Positions 1 through 5,815 of a stretch of 5,815 nucleotides of DNA are shown in pieces. Where the stretch lies: positions 1-5,815 of the forward strand of contig JAGAEH010000003.1 of the NCBI GenBank assembly GCA_017613225.1. The letters run 5' to 3'. Source of the stretch: Lachnospiraceae bacterium (GTDB taxonomy: Bacteria > Bacillota > Clostridia > Lachnospirales > Lachnospiraceae). The first letter of the stretch is position 1; every line of letters begins with the position of its first letter. A program made the translations under genes and the position numbers. The notes below the pieces were generated by a model. That model did not search any database. It worked only from the letters and a program-made list of their open reading frames with translations, and was not told the origin of the DNA.

Positions 1-1185
1 CTTCCAGCCGGTGATGTCGGCCATCTTGCCGGGTTCTAACGTACCGGTGATCTTGTCGACGCCGCAGATCTCGGAATTCGTCTTGGTGGCTGCCTTCAGA
101 GCGCGGAACGGATCCACGTCGTTGAAGTACATCTTCATGCTGCGGATCCATGCGCAGTATTCCCAGCCGTTCTCATAGTTGTTGTGGATTGTGACGAAGT
201 CCGTGCCGTAGCCGAGCTTGATCTTGCTCTCCAGGATGATGCGTCTGCCTTCGATCATTCTCTCCTGATAAAAGTGCAGCTTGTCGTGGAAAGGTTTCGC
301 CTTCTTCAGCATGGTCTCTTCATCGTTCTCGATGCAGTCCTGATAAGGGCAGAAGGTGGGGACCAGATAGCAGCCCGCGTTCTCGATCATGGCCGCGGTC
401 TCCTTGTCCATCATGGAGCCGTGCTCCATGCCGTCGATACCGAAATTCACCAGCTTCTGCATCAGTACCGGGCCATACACATGAGCGGTGACAGGAATGT
501 GCACTTCCTTGGCGGTGTCGAAGATGGCCTTCAGCTCGGCGTCGCTCATCTGGATATCTTCCGGATCGTCATTGGGCGTCGCATAGCCGCCGGTGGCCAT
601 GATCTTGATAAAGTCGGCGCCCATCTTCTTGTCGCGGCGGACGGCAGCGCGGAAGAATTCCGGGCCGTCGCCGGTGCCTTTATATTGTACATGCTCCATC
701 CAGTCCATCAGGTCCGGATTAGAACGAACGCTCTGTGTCAGATCGCCGTGGCTGCCGGTGGTGCCCAGCAGGTGAGGTGCTACGACCATTCTGGCGCCGG
801 GAAGGTAACCTTCGTTGATGGCGCGCTTAACGTCGAGCTCATAGGATTCTTTGAACCAGCCGATGGAACGGATGGTGGTAAAGCCCGCGTGCAGGGCTCT
901 CTCCGCGCAGTGATAACCGGCCAGGGCGCGGTATCCGTCGGAATTGTAGATGGTGTCCATGTAGACATCGTGCCAGTCAAAGAACGGGATGTGCACATGG
1001 GCGTCGATCATGCCGGGGGTGACGGTCAGATGTGATAAGTCGATCACTTCCGTCCCTTCGGGGCAGGCAACCTTTTTGCCGATCTCTTTGATGAGCTTGT
1101 CCTCTACCAGGATCTCCATGTCGGTAAAGAGTTCGTTATGGATGCCGTCATACAGTTTTCCGCAAATGATTTTGGTATATTTCAT
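1..1185 (-). CDS. Metal-dependent amidohydrolase, imidazolonepropionase-like (COG1228 type), C-terminus cut by the window edge
   Basis: Translating the minus strand from the ATG at 1185 gives 395 open residues with no stop before base 1, so this is a real gene that leaves the window. It carries the full binuclear metal set of the amidohydrolase superfamily in order: HxH at residues 63 and 65 (in TPGMIDAHVH), Lys194 (in DFIKIMATGG, the likely carboxylated bridging lysine), His235 (TAH), His255 (GMEHG) and catalytic Asp329 (GYGTDF). The N-terminal 55 residues and the LEPGKMADI segment at 383-391 are the two halves of the small beta-sandwich that flanks the barrel. Aligned with the amidohydrolase at 2817-4007, about 20-25 residues should be missing. 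There is no signal peptide, so it should be cytoplasmic. Relatives hydrolyse Xaa-Pro or other dipeptides, N-acyl amino acids or imidazolonepropionate; the substrate here is unknown. It is the third gene of the operon, 83 bases after the symporter. Confidence 0.93.
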   Translation of the reverse strand, partial: MKYTKIICGKLYDGIHNELFTDMEILVEDKLIKEIGKKVACPEGTEVIDLSHLTVTPGMIDAHVHIPFFDWHDVYMDTIYNSDGYRALAGYHCAERALHAGFTTIRSIGWFKESYELDVKRAINEGYLPGARMVVAPHLLGTTGSHGDLTQSVRSNPDLMDWMEHVQYKGTGDGPEFFRAAVRRDKKMGADFIKIMATGGYATPNDDPEDIQMSDAELKAIFDTAKEVHIPVTAHVYGPVLMQKLVNFGIDGMEHGSMMDKETAAMIENAGCYLVPTFCPYQDCIENDEETMLKKAKPFHDKLHFYQERMIEGRRIILESKIKLGYGTDFVTIHNNYENGWEYCAWIRSMKMYFNDVDPFRALKAATKTNSEICGVDKITGTLEPGKMADITGWK

Positions 1186-1190
1186 TTTAT

Positions 1191-1197
1191 TCCCCCT
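1191..1197 (-). promoter_or_regulatory. Atypical ribosome binding site of the downstream amidohydrolase
   Basis: On the minus strand the sequence AGGGGGA lies five bases before the ATG at 1185. It is G-rich but lacks the GGAGG core used by the other three genes here, so initiation may be weaker. It is the only candidate site at a proper distance and supports the ATG at 1185 as the start. Confidence 0.6.
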
Positions 1198-1208
1198 GAT
1201 TTTGAGAA

Positions 1209-1241
1209 CCCGCACTGCCGGTCCGTCATCGACAGTGCGGG
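1209..1241 (-). promoter_or_regulatory. Intercistronic stem-loop between symporter and downstream amidohydrolase
   Basis: CCCGCACTG (1209-1217) and CAGTGCGGG (1233-1241) are perfect inverted repeats, giving a 9-bp GC-rich stem with a 15-base loop. It begins 27 bases past the symporter stop and ends 23 bases before the next start codon. In the direction of the operon it is followed by TTCTCAAAATC rather than a run of T, so it is a poor intrinsic terminator. A partial terminator, an RNA-processing or a 3'-end protecting hairpin that sets the ratio of symporter to last hydrolase is more likely. The role is inference; the repeat is seen directly. Confidence 0.7.
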
Positions 1242-1268
1242 AAGTTTTAAAGTGTTATGCGATCACGA

Positions 1269-2705
1269 TCAGGCAACTTCCTGATTGCTCTTCTGGGTAA
1301 GCAGAGAGACCACGATCAGAGCGATCAGAGCTGCGGGCAGAGCCACGAATACGGTCTGGATACCGGTCTGCTTGTACAGCGACCACTCCCAGCTGATGGT
1401 GATGAGCGTACCGACGACCATGGAGATGATACCGCCCCACTTGGTCGACTTCTTCCAAAGAAGAGCGCCCAAGATGGCGGGTGTCATGCCTGCGGCTGAT
1501 ATCGTATATGCCCAGTACTGAATGGCAAGTACCGAAGGGAACAGCTGAAGGATACCAAAGGCGAACACACCTGCGCAAAGGATGAAGATACGGGTGACCT
1601 TCATCTGCTTCGCCTCATCAGCTTCCGGATTGATCTTATGCTTGTAGATATCCAGCGTGAAGTTCGCAGCGCCGGACAGCAGGTAGGAGTCACCGGTGGT
1701 CACGGCGAAGGCGCCGGCAGCAGCCAGCACGATACCGCCGAGGATGGTGGGCATCAGGGTAGCGGTGGAGATCAGAGCCTGAGAAGCGCTGATGTTATCA
1801 CCGAACCACTGCTTGGCGGTGAAGGCGTAGAACGCGACGATGGTGTTGATCAGCAGAGCAGCAAGGCCGGTGCCGAACAGACTGAAGCGGGCAGTCTTAA
1901 GGTCCTTGGCGGAGTTGATTCTCTGATAGTAGTTCTGGTCACCGATGGTCAGGAAGAACAGCGGGACATAGCCGCCCAGCCATACCCAGAAGCTGCCGGT
2001 GGTGCCGAAGAAATCCAGCTCGCCGGGATGGGTCTGCTTCGCGATGTCGACCATGGCGCCGAAGCCGCCAACAGCGTTGAACAGGATCGGGATACCGATG
2101 ATCAGACCGAAGACCATCAGGAAGGCGGACATGGCGTCCGTCGCAGCAACGGTACGAAGGCCGCCGCCGAATGCCAGGAAGGTGATCAGTAAGCAGCCGA
2201 TGATGTTGCCGACCCAGACCGGAACGCCGACCGTTGCCCACAGGATGTTAGCCAGGCCCTTGAACTGATAGGACACGATGGAGATCATGGACAGCATCAG
2301 GACGATACCGGCGAACAGGCGGGCGCCGCTGCCGAACTTCTTCTCGATCAGCTGTGCGCAGGTCACGCATCCGCTCGAACGGATCTTCGGGGCAATGATG
2401 CCCAGGAAGGTGAAGGCAAGCAGCGGAGGGATACTGAAGCAGATACCCGGCCAGATACCATAGTTGTAAGTTAAGCTGTTGCCGCCGCCGGCAACGGTGC
2501 CGTTACCGGTGTAGGTAGCCAGCATGGTGCCCAAAGCGACAAGTTTGCCAAGGGAGCCGCCGGCCAGGAAGAATTCCTTAGTGCCGTTGCCCTGAGCTTC
2601 CAGCTTCTTCTGCTTGTTGAACATGTAAAAGCCAAGACAGGCAAGGCCTACCAGGTAGATGATAACAATAGCCAGCATACCCGGTCTTTGTTGTAGTTCG
2701 TGCAT
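1269..2705 (-). CDS. Sodium:solute symporter (SSS family), substrate unknown
   Basis: A 478-residue integral membrane protein with about 13 hydrophobic segments (roughly 10-30, 50-68, 78-104, 127-147, 157-180, 190-213, 236-255, 272-296, 319-345, 370-392, 395-416, 421-440, 449-469), the usual length and fold of SSS transporters. Family signatures are visible: GGGLRTVAATDAMSAF (180-195), GDQNYYQRINSAKDLKTAR (255-273) and TTGDSYLLSGAANFTLDIYK (336-355). By alignment with PutP, Thr336-Thr337 fall where Ser340-Thr341 bind Na+. It should take up an organic solute by Na+ symport across the cytoplasmic membrane. The start at 2705 is supported by AGGAG (2716-2712) six bases upstream. It sits between two cytoplasmic amidohydrolases, which suggests it imports their substrate. 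SSS members carry proline, pantothenate, sugars, urea, nucleosides and other solutes, so specificity cannot be assigned. Confidence 0.95.
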   Translation of the reverse strand: MHELQQRPGMLAIVIIYLVGLACLGFYMFNKQKKLEAQGNGTKEFFLAGGSLGKLVALGTMLATYTGNGTVAGGGNSLTYNYGIWPGICFSIPPLLAFTFLGIIAPKIRSSGCVTCAQLIEKKFGSGARLFAGIVLMLSMISIVSYQFKGLANILWATVGVPVWVGNIIGCLLITFLAFGGGLRTVAATDAMSAFLMVFGLIIGIPILFNAVGGFGAMVDIAKQTHPGELDFFGTTGSFWVWLGGYVPLFFLTIGDQNYYQRINSAKDLKTARFSLFGTGLAALLINTIVAFYAFTAKQWFGDNISASQALISTATLMPTILGGIVLAAAGAFAVTTGDSYLLSGAANFTLDIYKHKINPEADEAKQMKVTRIFILCAGVFAFGILQLFPSVLAIQYWAYTISAAGMTPAILGALLWKKSTKWGGIISMVVGTLITISWEWSLYKQTGIQTVFVALPAALIALIVVSLLTQKSNQEVA

Positions 2706-2816
2706 ACTATTCTCCTCTCTCTTCTTATTTTAACCGGCGGCCGTCACAGCAACGGACAAGAACTGCGGCGGGCTGGTTGAAAATCTTTTGTTTTTCTATT
2801 CAGTTTTTCGTGTGCC

Positions 2817-4007
2817 TCAAACCGGTTCGCCGCCCTTGAAGACCTGCTCCAGGCCGTTCATGTAGGCTGCCACGCCCTCGGTAAGAGGGTTCATGTTCAG
2901 GATGACGAAGTCCGCGGTGAAGCCCGGTTCGATGGCGCCGTAGTTCTTGATGCCCAGGGTCTCGGCGGAATGGACGGTGGCGCGCCAGAGCACCTCGTCC
3001 TTCGGCATTCCATAGTCCTCCATGGCCAGCATCTCGATCAGGCCGGAGGGATGAGGACCGAAGTTGGCGGAACCCGCGTCGGATCCCATGATGATGTTGG
3101 TGCCCATCTCCATGGCCTGGGCGAAGGAGGCCTTCTGCTTGATGGTGACGATCTCGGACTTGTCCACGATGATGTCCGCCACCACGCCGCGGCTCTCCGC
3201 CAGCATCTTGTAAACTCCCAGCGTGGGGACCCAGGTCTGGCCGTGATCCTTCATGTGCTGCAGGATCTCGGGAGTCATCTCCGCGCCGTGCTCGATGGTA
3301 TCGATGCCGGCTTCCACGCACTTGCTGATGGCGTCGAAGGACAGGGCATGGGCCGCGACCTTCATGTTCAGGCGGTGGGCTTCGTAGGCGATGGTCTCCA
3401 GTTCCTTCGGGCTGTACATGCAGGGGCCCACGTCCTCCAGGCCTGCCGCGCCGCCGCTGGCCATGATCTTGATCCAGTGAGGGCCGGCGATCTTATGCTT
3501 CACGTACATGGCCTTCAGCTGCTTGATCTTGGCGATCAGCTCCGCCTCCGTATCGCAGATGGTGCCGATCATGGGGCAGTGGCCGTAGGAGCCCTGGATG
3601 GCGCCGCCGCAGGGGATGATCCGGCAGCCGGGCACGATGCCCCGGTTGATGGATTCCGCCAGCGGGAAGGCGGTGTCATGACAGCTGCCCACGTCGCGGG
3701 TATAGGTGACGCCTGCCTTTAAGGTGAGCAGGGCGTTCTCCACGCCTCTGGCAAAGCTGACGAAATCGCCGTCCACGACGGTGTCGGTCATCGGATCGGG
3801 GGATCTGCCGTCCCACACCAGATGCACGTGGGCGTCGATCAGGCCGGGCGATACATACTTACCGTTACAGTCAATGACCTGCGCGTCCGCGGGGATCTCC
3901 GCGCATTCGGCATATTTGCCATCTTTCACGAGCAGGCATTGACCTTCCCTGATCGTCTTGCTGCGTACATCCACCACATTCGCGTTTTTCAAATAAAGCT
4001 CTGCCAT
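2817..4007 (-). CDS. Metal-dependent amidohydrolase, imidazolonepropionase-like (COG1228 type), complete
   Basis: A complete 396-residue protein, typical of this family. The metal-site residues are all present in order: His60 and His62 (SPGLIDAHVH), Lys180 (HWIKIMASGG, probable carboxylated lysine), His220 (VAAH), His240 (TIEHG) and Asp310 (IMGSDAGS). Residues 1-55 and 357-396 (GAIEPGFTADFVILNMNPL near the end) form the beta-sandwich around the TIM barrel. No signal peptide is seen, so it should act in the cytoplasm. It most resembles the Xaa-Pro dipeptidase or carboxypeptidase-like branch of COG1228; a true imidazolonepropionase is unlikely because no other histidine-degradation gene is nearby. 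The start at 4007 is fixed by a perfect AGGAGG (4018-4013) five bases upstream. It is the first gene of the leftward operon, 111 bases ahead of the symporter, and is a divergent paralogue of the amidohydrolase at the left edge. Confidence 0.95.
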   Translation of the reverse strand: MAELYLKNANVVDVRSKTIREGQCLLVKDGKYAECAEIPADAQVIDCNGKYVSPGLIDAHVHLVWDGRSPDPMTDTVVDGDFVSFARGVENALLTLKAGVTYTRDVGSCHDTAFPLAESINRGIVPGCRIIPCGGAIQGSYGHCPMIGTICDTEAELIAKIKQLKAMYVKHKIAGPHWIKIMASGGAAGLEDVGPCMYSPKELETIAYEAHRLNMKVAAHALSFDAISKCVEAGIDTIEHGAEMTPEILQHMKDHGQTWVPTLGVYKMLAESRGVVADIIVDKSEIVTIKQKASFAQAMEMGTNIIMGSDAGSANFGPHPSGLIEMLAMEDYGMPKDEVLWRATVHSAETLGIKNYGAIEPGFTADFVILNMNPLTEGVAAYMNGLEQVFKGGEPV

Positions 4008-4073
4008 GGCGTCCTCCTTTTTTAATTAAGTCAAAACTGACAAAAGGCTTATAAACCTATTAAATTAAAATAA

Positions 4074-4079
4074 ATTATA
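4074..4079 (-). promoter_or_regulatory. Probable -10 element of the amidohydrolase-symporter operon
   Basis: The minus strand reads TATAAT, a perfect -10 hexamer, 66 bases before the first start codon, in an AT-rich stretch. Transcription would begin near 4067 and leave a leader of about 60 bases. At spacings of 15-18 the upstream hexamers (for example AGGAAA at spacing 17) do not resemble TTGACA, and there is no extended TGn. This pattern fits a promoter that needs an activator. No transcript data support it here. Confidence 0.5.
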
Positions 4080-4111
4080 GAGCGGGCTTCTTCAATTTTC
4101 CTTGTTCTTTT

Positions 4112-4166
4112 GCTTGATTTCGTTTTCTTTCTTTGTGCAGTTTGCACAAAAATAGCTTGATTTTCG
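4112..4166 (+). repeat. Direct repeat GCTTGATTT(T)CG flanking the palindrome
   Basis: GCTTGATTTCG at 4112-4122 and GCTTGATTTTCG at 4155-4166 share GCTTGATTT with start points 43 bases apart, close to four helical turns. They lie on either side of the 4132-4150 palindrome. The right copy contains the regulator's -35 hexamer (4157-4162). They may be accessory protein-binding sites, or chance similarity in an AT-rich region. Confidence 0.45.
4132..4150. promoter_or_regulatory. Palindromic operator candidate, probably for the PucR-family regulator
   Basis: TTTGTGCA (4132-4139) and TGCACAAA (4143-4150) are a perfect inverted repeat with a 3-base spacer, the form expected for a dimeric helix-turn-helix protein. 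Its centre (4141) lies about 74 bases upstream of the start predicted for the operon, a usual activator position, and about 50 bases upstream of the start predicted for the regulator, next to its -35. It could therefore serve both activation of the operon and autoregulation. The symmetry is seen directly; the assignment to the adjacent regulator is inference. Confidence 0.65.
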
Positions 4167-4185
4167 ACGTTGAGATTGCTATATT
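4157..4185 (+). promoter_or_regulatory. Sigma-70-type promoter of the PucR-family regulator
   Basis: TTGATT (4157-4162) and TATATT (4180-4185) are separated by exactly 17 bases, and TGC just before the -10 makes it an extended -10 promoter. Transcription would begin around 4191-4193, leaving a very short leader that still contains the GGAGGAG ribosome binding site (4196-4202). Confidence 0.65.
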
Positions 4186-4209
4186 ATTGTCAATCGGAGG
4201 AGAATACTT

Positions 4210-5781
4210 ATGCTGTCATTTCAATCTTTATGCAGTTCCCTGTCATCCGGCGGCTATGCCGCATCGGATCAGTCCCTGCGGGACCCCGAACAGGCGGTCA
4301 ACGACGTGATGCTGCAGATCTACCCCGGTCTGGAGGATAATACGGGCACCGCCTTCGTCCTGCGTCTTTCCGAATTCATCAACGCGGGCAGCCATCCCCA
4401 GGGGCTCTACATCCTGCTGCCCGACCGGCAGGGTCTGGAGCACTACCGCCCTTCCGTGGGCAACTGGATCATGCTGCAGGCCGAATACGACCTGATGACC
4501 ATACTGCAGTTTGCCAAATACCGGCTGAACAAATCCCAGCGCCTGGACGCCGCCACCATCAAACTGAGCCACAGCCTTCTGACGGACGACTCGGTGGAGC
4601 AGCTCTTAAAGATCGGCGCCGAGGAGCTTTCCGCTCCCATCTTCTGCTCGGACAACTCCACGAAAGTCATGTTCTGGTCCGACAAGGACCAGCTGGCCGC
4701 CATGACCGACGACGACCTGGTCCAGTCCATCACCACCTACGGCTTCGTCACGGAGGAGCTTTACGACAAATACGACTACGGGAACTATCTCCCGATCATC
4801 GCCCAGAGCGATACGGCCTTCATCCGCACTTCCTCCTATCCCAACAAGCGGGACCGCATCGTCTCCAAGCTGGTCATCAACGGCGTCTACTTCGGCTGGC
4901 TGGTGGCTGTGCGCGCGAAGGACGCGTTCACCGAGAGCGACTGCGAGATCATGGACGTGATCTCCCGAATGGTCACGCTGGAGCTGGAGAAACAGCGCAC
5001 TTCCCTGCCCTACGGCTTCCAGGAGAACCTGCTGATGGAGCTGATGAGCAACCAGATCTCCGACAGCGTAGAGTTCTGGAACCGGGCCCGGTGCTTCAAC
5101 TGGGCAGAGAGCGACAGCTACCGCCTGCTGGTCATGGACTTCCGGGACCGCAAGGCCCTGCAGGACGAGGACCGCATCGCCCTGAGCATGAAAAAGCACC
5201 TGACCATGCTGTTCCCGGGGGTGAACATCATCTCCCTTCGCAACAGGCTGGGCATGCTGCTGGAGACGGACCAGATCGAGGCCACCCTAAGCCAGCTGGA
5301 ACCTTTTGTGCGCTATTATAAACTGGAGGTAGCCATCTCCACCTGCTTCCATGACATCATCGATTTTCCCAGCCAGTTCGAGGCGGTGTCCGACCTGCTG
5401 AATTTCGGGCAGGACCTGAAGCCGGGGGAGAGCTTTTTCTACTACGACGAGCTGGCGCAGTATCACATGCTCTCCCGCATGAGCATGGGCTTTACGGCGG
5501 AGGAGCTCTATTCTCCGGAGTTTGCCAGGCTGCTGGCCTATGACCGCCAGCATGACACCGACTATCTGGAGACGCTGCGGGTCTACCTGAAATCCCAGAA
5601 CGTGCTGACCGCTTCCAAACAGCTGCACGTCCACCGCAACACCATGAACTACCGCCTGCAGAAGATCGAGGAGATCATCGGATGCAACCTGGACATGGGG
5701 GACGTGATCTACCGCCTGTGGCTGTCCCTCGTCCTGTATCAGTTCAGCATCAGAAGGGCGGCCCTGAATCCCGAACAGTAA
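4210..5781 (+). CDS. PucR/CdaR-family transcriptional regulator with a GAF-like sensor region
   Basis: A 523-residue DNA-binding regulator. The C-terminus (about 450-512) is the PucR-type helix-turn-helix: YLETLRVYLKSQNVLTASKQ followed by LHVHRNTMNYRLQKIEEIIG and a final LWLSLVLYQF helix. Residues about 303-420 resemble the degenerate GGDEF-like domain of CdaR/PucR proteins (YRLLVMDF, then AISTCFHDIIDFPSQFEAV, then FYYDELAQYHML). Residues about 115-262 look like a GAF-type sensor entered and left through helices; the first 110 residues match no family I recognise. The start at 4210 follows GGAGGAG (4196-4202) by seven bases. It is transcribed away from the amidohydrolase-symporter operon with 202 bases between, which suggests it controls that operon in response to its substrate. 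PucR relatives are often activators, for example in purine degradation, but the ligand here is unknown. Confidence 0.93.
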   Translation: MLSFQSLCSSLSSGGYAASDQSLRDPEQAVNDVMLQIYPGLEDNTGTAFVLRLSEFINAGSHPQGLYILLPDRQGLEHYRPSVGNWIMLQAEYDLMTILQFAKYRLNKSQRLDAATIKLSHSLLTDDSVEQLLKIGAEELSAPIFCSDNSTKVMFWSDKDQLAAMTDDDLVQSITTYGFVTEELYDKYDYGNYLPIIAQSDTAFIRTSSYPNKRDRIVSKLVINGVYFGWLVAVRAKDAFTESDCEIMDVISRMVTLELEKQRTSLPYGFQENLLMELMSNQISDSVEFWNRARCFNWAESDSYRLLVMDFRDRKALQDEDRIALSMKKHLTMLFPGVNIISLRNRLGMLLETDQIEATLSQLEPFVRYYKLEVAISTCFHDIIDFPSQFEAVSDLLNFGQDLKPGESFFYYDELAQYHMLSRMSMGFTAEELYSPEFARLLAYDRQHDTDYLETLRVYLKSQNVLTASKQLHVHRNTMNYRLQKIEEIIGCNLDMGDVIYRLWLSLVLYQFSIRRAALNPEQ

Positions 5782-5800
5782 AGCGGAAGACAGCGGGGAA

Positions 5801-5815
5801 CACACAGGGACGGTC
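5801..5815 (+). repeat. Possible left arm of a dispersed hairpin repeat, cut by the window edge
   Basis: The string CACACAGGGACGGTC follows the regulator stop by 19 bases. It resembles the opening arm of ACACAGGGACGGTTCT-type hairpin repeats that I recall as common between genes in Clostridia. The second arm would lie outside the window, so neither the hairpin nor a terminator role can be shown. This rests on recall of the motif and is a weak call. Confidence 0.3.

Noticed and set aside
184..1035. Plus-strand open frame of 283 codons
   Set aside because: It lies wholly antisense to the left-edge amidohydrolase, whose metal motifs are intact. Its protein has no recognisable motif and its length follows from the GC-rich codon pattern of the real gene.
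1638..2192. Plus-strand open frame of 184 codons inside the symporter
   Set aside because: It is antisense to transmembrane segments of the symporter and its low-complexity polar protein shows no domain.
2732..2778. Possible hairpin AACCGGC / GCTGGTT between the first amidohydrolase and the symporter
   Set aside because: The arms are 33 bases apart, one pair is mismatched on the operon strand, and no T-run follows, so neither a terminator nor a stable structure is supported.
2970..3722. Plus-strand open frame of 250 codons
   Set aside because: It is antisense to the complete amidohydrolase, is rich in His, Gly and Asp as antisense shadows of GC-rich genes are, and has no ribosome binding site or family motif.
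2817..4007. Annotation as imidazolonepropionase (hutI)
   Set aside because: The fold and family fit, but no hutH, hutU or hutG-like gene is present and the PucR-symporter context does not suggest histidine breakdown, so the gene symbol is not justified.
4045..4058. Near-palindrome AGGCTTATAAACCT in the operon leader
   Set aside because: Two of 14 positions break the symmetry and it is mostly AT-rich. It is much weaker than the exact palindrome at 4132-4150.
4606..5199. Minus-strand open frame of 197 codons within the regulator
   Set aside because: It is a shadow of the regulator, which has a good promoter, ribosome binding site and a complete PucR-type C-terminus.

Overview
The window looks like part of a chromosome from a fairly GC-rich Firmicute, most likely an anaerobic Clostridia relative. 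The grounds are strong AGGAGG-type ribosome binding sites, short AT-rich control regions between GC-rich genes, and a PucR-type regulator beside an SSS symporter and COG1228-type amidohydrolases. The species cannot be named from the sequence alone.

Layout. Four genes occupy nearly all of the window. Three lie on the minus strand and read leftward: a complete amidohydrolase of 396 residues (4007-2817), a 478-residue sodium:solute symporter (2705-1269), and a second amidohydrolase that starts at 1185 and runs off the left edge (395 residues visible, probably about 20-25 missing). The gaps between them are 111 and 83 bases. The 83-base gap holds a perfect 9-bp stem-loop (1209-1241) just ahead of the last gene. 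On the plus strand a 523-residue PucR-family regulator (4210-5781) is transcribed divergently from the operon.

Control region. The 202 bases between the divergent start codons (4008-4209) are AT-rich. They hold a good extended -10 promoter for the regulator (4157-4185), a perfect TATAAT facing the operon with no convincing -35 (4079-4074), and a perfect 8-3-8 palindrome, TTTGTGCA-GTT-TGCACAAA (4132-4150). Two copies of a GCTTGATTT element flank the palindrome, 43 bases apart. This is what an activator-controlled catabolic operon would be expected to look like, with the regulator binding between the two promoters.

How the parts may work together (inference). The symporter would import a small organic solute with Na+. 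The two hydrolases have no signal peptide and so should act in the cytoplasm, splitting amide, peptide or cyclic-amide bonds in that solute or its product. The regulator would sense the substrate through its N-terminal and GAF-like regions and switch on the operon. The substrate cannot be read from the sequence. Candidates known for these families include Xaa-Pro or other dipeptides, N-acyl amino acids, and cyclic ureides or imides.

The last 34 bases after the regulator end in a CACACAGGGACGGTC string that resembles one arm of a dispersed hairpin repeat seen in Clostridia, but it is cut by the window edge. No tRNA, rRNA, CRISPR, transposase or phage gene was seen.
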